Assembly (NCBI GenBank): GCA_021603905.1 | Contig: BQIU01000002.1 | Span: 62,001-126,000, forward strand | Length of the DNA stretch: 64,000 bases | Direction of reading: 5' to 3' | Origin: Nitrospirales bacterium | GTDB taxonomy: Bacteria; Nitrospirota; Nitrospiria; Nitrospirales; UBA8639 | Shown here: positions 42,400 through 50,849 of the stretch, piece by piece | Numbering within the stretch: the stretch's first letter is position 1 | Layout: each line of letters opens with the position of its first letter | Notes under the pieces: generated by a model | What the model saw: only the letters and a program-made list of their open reading frames with translations | Told to the model about the DNA's origin: nothing | Database searches by the model: none | Program-made: the position numbers and the translations under genes

Positions 42400-42887
42400 A
42401 TCGGCTTCCGGTATTCATATTGATGACGTGCTGCTGGCTTGGAAGGGTGGGAGGACTCGTGGGAACCGTCGTGTTGATGGCGTGCTCTCAGGAAATGGAA
42501 TCACAACCTTCTTTTTCTTACCAGGAAGCCCCGCGAAGACAGTCTCCTCCAGATAGCATCGCACGATCGTCGGCAACGTCTGGCGCTCAATTGCAGCCGC
42601 CGCAGGATGAACAGGGAAGTCGTCTTTTTGCGGTGAATTGCCGCCACTGTCATGGATCTCATGGCGATGGTGATGGACCTGTCGCAGGTTATCTTCAGCA
42701 ACTCCCCGTCAATCTTCATGCCCCCTCTGTTCAAAGCAAATCGCCGGAAGAACTCTTTTTGGTAATCACTCAAGGACTGGATGTCATGCCTGCGTTTAAA
42801 CCGTATTTATCGTCACAGGAACGATGGGCATTGGTCAATTTTGTCCATTCTTTGAATCATCAAACGACGGGGCAGCCGACGCCATAA
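42396..42887 (+). CDS. Monoheme cytochrome c, ActE-like lipoprotein
   Basis: 163 aa; CRHCHGSHGDGDGPVAGYL; lipobox-like MACSQ. Confidence 0.85.
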   Translation: MNRLPVFILMTCCWLGRVGGLVGTVVLMACSQEMESQPSFSYQEAPRRQSPPDSIARSSATSGAQLQPPQDEQGSRLFAVNCRHCHGSHGDGDGPVAGYLQQLPVNLHAPSVQSKSPEELFLVITQGLDVMPAFKPYLSSQERWALVNFVHSLNHQTTGQPTP

Positions 42888-42937
42888 TGCGATCTTTGAA
42901 GCACCTTCATGATTCTTCTAAGGAATTGTTCTAAACG

Positions 42938-44119
42938 ATGTCAGATTTTCACCTGGCCATTGGAATTTTCAGCCTAGCCCACATTGCCATTGCCGGATTA
43001 GGGGTAGGGTTTATGGTTTTAACGCCTTGTGCGGAATTTCTTGGACGTACATATTCAAGCTTTACTCAACTTGCTCATTCGTTAACCAAATTTACCGTGG
43101 TGACGTATACCGTCAGCATTGTCCTGGCTGTCTTCATGCTTGAATTATTTATAGGATTGTATCCATTGACAAATTCATGGATTTTCAATCAATTCCGCAT
43201 CCCTATTGCTATCGCGCTTTTCGCGTTTTTCCTCCAACTCCTATGTCTGTATGCCTACTATCATTTCTGGGATGTCATTCGTGCCAAAAGCGTATCTCTT
43301 CACATTTTCCTTATTGGGTTCGCCGTTGGGTTCATTCTTATTTGGGTTGGAATCCTGGATGGAATTGGATCATTTATGCTCACACCCGTGACAGAAGAAG
43401 GCGGATGGGCCAAGCTCATGAATCCAACGTGGCTGCCGCTCGTTATCCATCGATTTTTCGGCAACCTTGTCATGGCAGGCTATGTCTTAGCTGGCTATGC
43501 GGCCTGGCAGTTGGGAAGACATGCAGATTCAAATCATACACCATATCTGGAGACGATGTATAAGACCGGATTCACTGTTGGTCTGTGCACGTTAGTTGTT
43601 CAACCGGCAACCGGCATAATATATGCCTTGAAAATTCGGGAGAATCAGCCGGAGTTATCTCAACAGCTCTTGCAGGGAATACCACTGGGCTTGGTCGTAG
43701 TACAGGTGGGTCTCCTGGCCTTCTTGTATTGGGGGAGTTATGTCATCCTCCAACACAGCCACCGTTCTTCAACATCTCCACGCAGGTCTCTCCTCCTATT
43801 CAGTTTCTCCCTCATAGGGTTGATCGCCTGTTCGGCATACCCATTTCTCAGACAATTGCTCACGATGCTGTTGACGATGATCTTGTTGTGGAAAATGTCT
43901 GTCACGGTTCCAACTCTGTGGGCCAAGCCGATACCATTTCTTACTTTTGGACGGTCGGTTCGGTATATCACGATCGGCCTTGGGATCGCTTCGATTATCC
44001 TCTATCTCTCCATGGGAACCATGCGAGAACTCAGTCGCGGCTCTGACACGGTCTATGGCGTGCTGAAGGAACATCAAGAAATTGAAGCACTACCACAGCA
44101 GCTTCATGAGGGATTATGA
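42938..44119 (+). CDS. Cytochrome bd-like (CydA-related) membrane protein 1
   Basis: 393 aa; SFMLTPVTEEGGWAKLMNPTWLPLVIHRFFGNLVMAGYVLAGYAAW. Confidence 0.75.
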   Translation: MSDFHLAIGIFSLAHIAIAGLGVGFMVLTPCAEFLGRTYSSFTQLAHSLTKFTVVTYTVSIVLAVFMLELFIGLYPLTNSWIFNQFRIPIAIALFAFFLQLLCLYAYYHFWDVIRAKSVSLHIFLIGFAVGFILIWVGILDGIGSFMLTPVTEEGGWAKLMNPTWLPLVIHRFFGNLVMAGYVLAGYAAWQLGRHADSNHTPYLETMYKTGFTVGLCTLVVQPATGIIYALKIRENQPELSQQLLQGIPLGLVVVQVGLLAFLYWGSYVILQHSHRSSTSPRRSLLLFSFSLIGLIACSAYPFLRQLLTMLLTMILLWKMSVTVPTLWAKPIPFLTFGRSVRYITIGLGIASIILYLSMGTMRELSRGSDTVYGVLKEHQEIEALPQQLHEGL

Positions 44120-45447
44120 CGCCAGAATCGTTGGAATTATCCATATTCACGGGACGACTGGTCATCGCCGTTACGGCCTTAACCCATAGTCTGTTGGCGA
44201 CGTTTATTGTTGGAGCGTCTCTTATCGGTGCCGTCACGGCAACGTTGCATATCCTGACAGGTCGCACTTGGTATCGGCGCTTGGCCCATATGATCGCCTT
44301 TGCGCTCGTGTTGACGACCGCCACGATATCATTCTTTGGTGTCCTCTTCGTCATCGCGCTGAATGTATTCTGGCCTCGTTTTTGGCATCAGTTGTTCCAG
44401 GTGATGTTTTGGCTGTTTCTTCTCGAAGCGGCTTTGTTTTTATGTGAAGCGTTTTTTGCCTATGCCTGGTTTTATCTTTGGCAATGGGGAGAATCAGGAT
44501 GGCGACGACTGGTCCACCTCTCCTTTATCTGGATAGCCGCTGGCTCATCGTTAGCTGCCATGTTTCTCATTGATGTGACCGCATCCTACATGGTTACGCC
44601 TGTCCCTCTAGACTCTGGATGGGAAAATATTTTCAATCCGACAATGATTCACCTTGATCTGCACCGGTGGTTTGGCAACCTCACCTGGGCTGGATTTGCT
44701 ATGAGTGGAATCTGTGCCATTGGGCTCTATCGTGCTCAGAACTCTCAGGATTATGCCTTCTATTTGAAAGCCGGAACCTATTGTTTTGCCATTGGATTTG
44801 GAGCACTCTTGCTCATGCCGATTATCGGTTATCAGTACATGCTTCATCTTCGCTATGGGCAGCCTCAGGCCTTTTATGCGATTATGTTGGGTGAGCGTTC
44901 TTGGTTATTTGGTCTGATCGGATTGACCTATGGTCTGTTGATCCTTTTGGGATCCTTCTATCTCACACTCTTGATTCGTAAGACTGTTCCGTCATCGTCT
45001 TCGTTCTTTACGTATATCGTCATGTCCCTTTTCACCATCATTCTGGCCACTGCGGTATTAGCGTTGCCCTACAACCTTTCTCATCATCCACTTCTCCAAG
45101 AATTGGTGACTCAGCGCACATTTTCACTCGGGAAGATGCAGCCCTACAAATATTATGCTCTTGCAGCATTGGTCATATTTGGTCTACTGAACGCGATCTA
45201 TGCAATTCGTTTCTGCACGACTTCCTTTTCAGAAATCGTGGAACACGCACTACGCCAACGCTCACGGTTGCTGCCTTCCCTGTTATTGACACTCGCAAGC
45301 TTGACCATTGTGGTTTTTTTGGCCATGGGGTGGGTTCGGGAGTCGGCACGAGCCGTCAATGGATATTTAATTTATGGGGCGATAACCATCAATGATGAAC
45401 AGCCCACCTATGGACTTGACGATAACAGCAGTAAGATTAATGAATGA
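44116..45447 (+). CDS. Cytochrome bd-like (CydA-related) membrane protein 2
   Basis: 443 aa; SYMVTPVPLDSGWENIFNPTMIHLDLHRWFGNLTWAGFAMSGICA; 4-nt overlap with upstream gene. Confidence 0.75.
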   Translation: MTPESLELSIFTGRLVIAVTALTHSLLATFIVGASLIGAVTATLHILTGRTWYRRLAHMIAFALVLTTATISFFGVLFVIALNVFWPRFWHQLFQVMFWLFLLEAALFLCEAFFAYAWFYLWQWGESGWRRLVHLSFIWIAAGSSLAAMFLIDVTASYMVTPVPLDSGWENIFNPTMIHLDLHRWFGNLTWAGFAMSGICAIGLYRAQNSQDYAFYLKAGTYCFAIGFGALLLMPIIGYQYMLHLRYGQPQAFYAIMLGERSWLFGLIGLTYGLLILLGSFYLTLLIRKTVPSSSSFFTYIVMSLFTIILATAVLALPYNLSHHPLLQELVTQRTFSLGKMQPYKYYALAALVIFGLLNAIYAIRFCTTSFSEIVEHALRQRSRLLPSLLLTLASLTIVVFLAMGWVRESARAVNGYLIYGAITINDEQPTYGLDDNSSKINE

Positions 45448-45494
45448 AAATAGTCTCGGAGAGCAGTAAAGAAATTTATTAAAAGGAGTGAACG

Positions 45495-45848
45495 ATGAAC
45501 GTGAACTGTTGGATAAAGAACCTTTGGCTCGCAAGTGTGACCGTCGTTCTTGTGTTGGGTATGTGGGAGATTGGCCTCCACGGGTCCACAGCAAAAGCTC
45601 AGGATTCCTCGTCAACCAAGCAACAAGAAAAAGTCGTTTCAGGAGTACTGAAGAAATGGGATCTCAAAGAACAACAAGGAATGATTGTGACAGATTTAGG
45701 GGAGCCGGTCTTTTTTGATATCCCACAGGTCAATAGGATGACAAAGCTCAGTCAAGGACAACAGGTCACGGCAAAATTCGATTTACAAGGTAATCTGATC
45801 ACCATTATCGAAACGCCGGTCCCTGAGTTAAAACATCCACTTCATTAG
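45495..45848 (+). CDS. Hypothetical exported protein
   Basis: 117 aa; hydrophobic N-terminus; RBS-like AAAGGAG upstream. Confidence 0.6.
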   Translation: MNVNCWIKNLWLASVTVVLVLGMWEIGLHGSTAKAQDSSSTKQQEKVVSGVLKKWDLKEQQGMIVTDLGEPVFFDIPQVNRMTKLSQGQQVTAKFDLQGNLITIIETPVPELKHPLH

Positions 45849-46164
45849 CACGTAAATATACTTAGCACATGGTCAGTAGGCCTGTATTATGAAGTCAATG
45901 AGGAGTCATCATCTGCTCCACCTTGAGACTGACCGATAGATGGCTTTAACGGTCGTTGATTCATTTTGACAACCTGTATTCGTCTTACAATACAACAAAA
46001 TATTAGAGCGATCGAAACAAAAACTTCAATGATTAGATGAATATTTACATCCACACGCACCAATATTGTCTAGGGGGAGACCCATAGACTTTTTGCTTGC
46101 GTCACTGCATAATGGCTTAGGTATCATTCCATAATATTTGATTTACTATGAATTCAAGGTTCAG

Positions 46165-46827
46165 ATGAATAAAGCTCGAGTTCTTTTAGCCGAAGACCAC
46201 GTACTGGTCAGTGAAGGTTTGACGAAATTGCTGGAAAAAGACTTTACCTTGGTGGGGACAGTTGTTGACGGCCGTGCGTTAATTCAAGCAGTCAAAACAC
46301 TCACTCCAGATATTGCCGTTATTGATATTTCATTACCATTATTAAACGGGCTGGAAGCCGCACGACAGATAAAAAAGTACGAGCCTCAAACCAAGATAGT
46401 CTTCTTAACCATGCATGCTGAAGATGAATTTATCAAAGAGGCCTTTAATACTGGCGGATCTGGATATATTCTAAAGAGTTCGGCAACCGCAGAACTGGTG
46501 TTTGCCCTCAAGGAAGTTCATCGAGGCAATACTTATATTTCACCCTCAATCGCGAAAACCGTGTTGTCACAAAATATCAATACCAATGCGGTGCCTTCGA
46601 AAAATCATGAGACAAACAGGAATAACCTCACCCCCAGACAGATGGAAGTACTCCAATTAATCGCTGAAGGAAAATCTAATAAAGATATTGCCGTGATATT
46701 GAACTTAGCCGTGAAGACCGTGGAATTTCATAAATCGCGAATCATGTTGGAGCTTGGTCTCAAAACCACATCAGAACTGACTAAGTACGCTATTTCAAAT
46801 GGCATAATTTCCGTTGATATAAGCTGA
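46165..46827 (+). CDS. NarL/FixJ-type response regulator
   Basis: Receiver VLLAEDHVLVSEGL...IAVIDISLPLLNGLEA; HTH LTPRQMEVLQLIAEGKSNKDIAVILNLAVKTVEFHKSRIM. Confidence 0.9.
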   Translation: MNKARVLLAEDHVLVSEGLTKLLEKDFTLVGTVVDGRALIQAVKTLTPDIAVIDISLPLLNGLEAARQIKKYEPQTKIVFLTMHAEDEFIKEAFNTGGSGYILKSSATAELVFALKEVHRGNTYISPSIAKTVLSQNINTNAVPSKNHETNRNNLTPRQMEVLQLIAEGKSNKDIAVILNLAVKTVEFHKSRIMLELGLKTTSELTKYAISNGIISVDIS

Positions 46828-46906
46828 ACGTCTCACCTGCTGTTTCATCTCACGCCTTTGTGACGTTTGCTTTCCAATGAAGGCTATATTCACTTCCATT
46901 AGATCT

Positions 46907-47566
46907 TTACGATGTAGAGGCAATGCCTTTCATGATGGCGTATTTGGTCAGATCCGCTTTAGTTTTTAGGCCTAAAGCTTGGATAATTTGTGTTTTATGA
47001 TACGCGACGGTACTGAGAGATATCTTGAGTAGATCGGCAATATCTTTCGATGATAAACCTTGTGCCACCAACCTCAAAACTTCTTCCTGTCTTTCGGTCA
47101 AACGGCCAGAGAGTTCTGTGCCAGGCATACCATCATTGCGAGCGAGTACCTGGTCTCGAACTTCTTCTGAAATCAAGGGAGAGATGTATGTTTTATGTGA
47201 GAGAACATCTTGAATCGCTGCTAACAATTCATTACCTGCAGTTTGTTTGGGAATATACCCATCCCCCCCACTTCGAAACGCTTCCATAACATATGTGGGT
47301 TCTAAATGCATCGAAACAAAAATAATTTTCAAAGTTGGGAACGCCTTCTTCAAACTTCGTGCGATATCATATCCATTGCCATCGGGCATTGAAATATCTA
47401 ATAACATCACATCAGGCTTCTTCTGCTGAACTTCACTCACTAAATGCGTTGTCTCCTGGGCTAGCCCAACCACGTCATGATAGGGCTCAAGCAGTGACTT
47501 ACAACTCTCTAAAACGAGAATATGATCGTCAACAAGAAATATTCGTCCTCGTTTATCAATAGCCAT
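46907..47566 (-). CDS. NarL/FixJ-type response regulator
   Basis: Receiver IFLVDDHILVLESCK...VMLLDISMPDGNGYDIA; HTH LTERQEEVLRLVAQGLSSKDIADLLKISLSTVAYHKTQII. Confidence 0.9.
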   Translation of the reverse strand: MAIDKRGRIFLVDDHILVLESCKSLLEPYHDVVGLAQETTHLVSEVQQKKPDVMLLDISMPDGNGYDIARSLKKAFPTLKIIFVSMHLEPTYVMEAFRSGGDGYIPKQTAGNELLAAIQDVLSHKTYISPLISEEVRDQVLARNDGMPGTELSGRLTERQEEVLRLVAQGLSSKDIADLLKISLSTVAYHKTQIIQALGLKTKADLTKYAIMKGIASTS

Positions 47567-47895
47567 GAAACAGCAATAAGACCGTGTGAACGTAGCTTCC
47601 AATCAGGCATTCAACAACTCCTTCGTCGCTAAAACCTGGCTGAAGGTACAACATTTTTTCCCTGTAATAGCTGGTTAGTCGTTACATTTCAAACATTCAT
47701 GCACTGACCCAATACTTAAAAGAAGTGACATTGATGTTGCCTACAACTTTTTACATGGCAGGGAACAACAACCTCCTAGCTTCATTTTTTATTACACATT
47801 ACATCGACCTCGACCCCTATTACCATTTTTGCTTATCGGCACATACTTCTCATGCGGTGAGGGTTAAGAATGTCAGTTCTACTTTTGCAGAATTT

Positions 47896-48048
47896 TTAAA
47901 TTTTTCCAGTCAGCGCCAATACGAGAACGATTAATAAGACAAGACCTAACCCGCCGCTGGGACCATAGCCCCACGATGCACTATGTGGCCATGTCGGCAG
48001 TACCCCAATTAATAAAAGAATTAAAACTATGAGTAAGACTGTCGACAT
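47896..48048 (-). CDS. DUF3309-like small membrane protein (not in supplied ORF track)
   Basis: 50 aa MSTVLLIVLILLLIGVLPTWPHSASWGYGPSGGLGLVLLIVLVLALTGKI translated by hand. Confidence 0.85.
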   Translation of the reverse strand: MSTVLLIVLILLLIGVLPTWPHSASWGYGPSGGLGLVLLIVLVLALTGKI

Positions 48049-48313
48049 ACATCACTTCCTTTTTTAGTAAAATAAAGGGTTGTAAAATTTCGGACCGCAG
48101 AAGTGTCATGAAACTTTTCTTAATAAATGTTTTCATAACTTGCCCGTGTTTCTCATCCACACAGGTCATCAGGACCCTTCTCATAGAGTGAGGATGTGAG
48201 TTATGTCTTCTTGATCAACGCACTACTCCGAATCATGGATTCTTTCAACTAGGCGCGATGGTCATTCACAGCCTCCCATCACCTCTTTATATATAAATCA
48301 TCTTAGATTCGTG

Positions 48314-48330
48314 CCTAAGAGAAACCCTTG
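48314..48330 (-). promoter_or_regulatory. Recurrent 17-nt motif (CAAGGGTTTCTCTTAGG)
   Basis: About 266 nt upstream of and co-oriented with the DUF3309-like gene. Confidence 0.45.
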
Positions 48331-48855
48331 GTTATATGTCACATGACCCTTGCTATTCTCCTCAGACGCCTTCCACCTACCGCCAGCATTCTTATATCGA
48401 GAGTGGCTGAAAGAGAAGAGAAGTATAAAAATTGGCCTCTATCCTAGTTAAAAGAGACAGACAACGAAAACATGAAGGCTAGATAGGATGTTTCTCTTTC
48501 GTAATCAACATTCCCGTCGGTATACTTATACGGTTCAAGATCTTCACTCTTAGCAGACTTTCAACATGTTTCATGTTATTCAACATTCGAAAACAGCCAT
48601 TGATCGAGTTGATTATAGCGAAACCAAATAACTTTCAGCCGATTCAAATAAACCAACTCAGCGCGAAACACCGCTTCATACGTACGAAAACTAATTGGAA
48701 CGGCTATAACTCGAACAATTTGAATTTCTAATCATCGCGTTGAGATTTGACTTATACCCTCCATGGATCATGTATGATGTCATGGGTACCATTCACGTTC
48801 ATCACTTGTAAGGCCAAGCGTCTTTTTTAACTCCACAAGTGAATCGCTGTGACAT

Positions 48856-50412
48856 ATGGGGAAATCTTTGAAGCTAGAATTGAGTAACCATCGAGAATCT
48901 GAGACTTCTGAAGATGACAGAAAAAATTCTAGGAAGGAATCATCTCGACAGTTGACTATCCACTCTCATACGAAAAAGTCAGACATCAAGATTTCAATAG
49001 GGATTGGCATTCTGATCCTGGCCATTTTGATACTCGACCTGAATATCAAAACAGGAGTCGCGATGGGCATGCTCTATGTCGTCCCGATCATGCTCACACC
49101 ATGGGTATCCTATTTACGAGCTCCATTTTTTGTGGCAGGGTGCTGTACCATGTTTGCTCTTATAGGCGTGATACTCTCACCCGGCATCGACGTCATTCAG
49201 TCAGAGGGCACAACGGCATGGAATACCATCATCAATCGTACGATATCCATTTTCATGATATGGGCAACCGCCTTCGTCACCTACCAATACCGTTGCAGCA
49301 CAGAAAGCCAGTTGCGATTAGCATCCATGGTGGAATCCTCTCACGATGCGATCATTGGCCAAACCTTACACGGAAAGGTCACGAGTTGGAACAAGGGAGC
49401 AGAGGACATATTTGGATATTCGGAACAAGAAAGCCTTGGACAGCTCATGACCTTTCTCTTTCCTCCGGACTTACTGTCCGAAGAAGATGATATTCTGGAC
49501 AAACTCCAACACGGACAAAGAATCTCCAACTTTGAAACCATTCGTCGTCGTAAGGATGGGAAAGATATCTATGTGTCGTTAACCATCTCTCCCGTTATTG
49601 ATCGATGGGGTAATTTGATCGGTGGGTCAAAAATTGTTCGGGATATTTCTCAACAGAAAAAAATGGAAAATATGTTAGCGATTCAAAATTTGACCATGGT
49701 TCAATATACTGATGCGCTCAAGCAATCAAATGATGATCTCTCCCAATTTGCGTATATTGCCTCTCATGATTTACAAGAACCACTTCGAACCATTCACGGA
49801 TTTACCCAGTTATTAGCAGAACGATACCAAAACCAATTAGACGAGCGAGCGAAGGAATATATTGGCTTCGTGACCGACGGAGCCGCACGTCTACAAATCC
49901 TCACACAAGATCTTTTGAAATATTCGAGGATCCAGTCGCAAGAGGTGAAAAATCTTCCAGTCAATACGAACAATGTCCTCACAATCATTCTGCAGCAACT
50001 ACAGACAATCATTGAAGAAAAACAAGTACGCATTACCCATACGCCGCTCCCCACCATTGCTACGGATGAAGAACTGTTCCAACGTCTTCTTCAGAATCTT
50101 GTCACCAACGCCATCAAATTTCAGGGTTCAAATTCACCACAAATACATATTTCAAGTCGAGAAGATGCGAATGAGTGGGTGTTTATGGTACAGGATAATG
50201 GGATTGGAATCGAAGCAGATTTTTTTGAACGAATTTTTCTCCCATTCAAACGACTCCATACCAGAGACGAATATCAAGGGACGGGAATTGGCCTGGCTAT
50301 CTGCAAGAAGATCGTCGAACGTCTGGGCGGACGTATCTGGGTCGAGTCAGAGGTAGGCAAGGGAAGCACTTTTATATTTTCGATTCCCAAACACTATCAG
50401 GAGAAACAATGA
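48856..50412 (+). CDS. Membrane PAS sensor histidine kinase
   Basis: 518 aa; TM segments; PAS ESSHDAIIGQTLHGKVTSWNKGAEDIFGYSEQE; ASHDLQEPLRTIHGF; NLVTNAIKF and GTGIGLAICKKIVERLGG. Confidence 0.9.
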   Translation: MGKSLKLELSNHRESETSEDDRKNSRKESSRQLTIHSHTKKSDIKISIGIGILILAILILDLNIKTGVAMGMLYVVPIMLTPWVSYLRAPFFVAGCCTMFALIGVILSPGIDVIQSEGTTAWNTIINRTISIFMIWATAFVTYQYRCSTESQLRLASMVESSHDAIIGQTLHGKVTSWNKGAEDIFGYSEQESLGQLMTFLFPPDLLSEEDDILDKLQHGQRISNFETIRRRKDGKDIYVSLTISPVIDRWGNLIGGSKIVRDISQQKKMENMLAIQNLTMVQYTDALKQSNDDLSQFAYIASHDLQEPLRTIHGFTQLLAERYQNQLDERAKEYIGFVTDGAARLQILTQDLLKYSRIQSQEVKNLPVNTNNVLTIILQQLQTIIEEKQVRITHTPLPTIATDEELFQRLLQNLVTNAIKFQGSNSPQIHISSREDANEWVFMVQDNGIGIEADFFERIFLPFKRLHTRDEYQGTGIGLAICKKIVERLGGRIWVESEVGKGSTFIFSIPKHYQEKQ

Positions 50413-50849
50413 CGATTCCTATAGAAATTTTATTGGTAGAAGATAGTCCATCTGATGTCCGTCTTACCCAAGAAGCTTTTGAGGCCGCGCGCATCTACAA
50501 CACGATTCATATCGTACAGGACGGCGTGAGTGCCCTCAAGTTTTTGCAGCAGAAGGTTCCATACGAACATGTCCCTCGGCCGGACCTCATCTTATTGGAC
50601 TTGAATCTCCCTAAAAAAGATGGGCGTGAAGTGTTGAAAGAAATCAAAAGTGATTCGAGTTTACGACAGATACCACTTGTAATTTTGACCACGTCTTCTG
50701 ACGAACATGATGTCTTGCAGAGCTATGATCTTCATGCCAATGCCTACCTGGTCAAACCCATTGACGTCAAAAATTTCATTAACATGATTCAATCTCTTGA
50801 ACAATTCTGGCTTTCCTTCGTTAAACTTCCACCCAAAAATTTTTCATGA
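50409..50849 (+). CDS. Rcp1-type single-domain response regulator
   Basis: 146 aa; LLVEDSPSDVRLTQEAF...LILLDLNLPKKDGREVLKEIK. Confidence 0.9.
   Translation: MTIPIEILLVEDSPSDVRLTQEAFEAARIYNTIHIVQDGVSALKFLQQKVPYEHVPRPDLILLDLNLPKKDGREVLKEIKSDSSLRQIPLVILTTSSDEHDVLQSYDLHANAYLVKPIDVKNFINMIQSLEQFWLSFVKLPPKNFS

Noticed and set aside
47725-47934. 69-aa plus ORF
   Set aside because: Overlaps the DUF3309-like gene on the other strand and has no domain or RBS.
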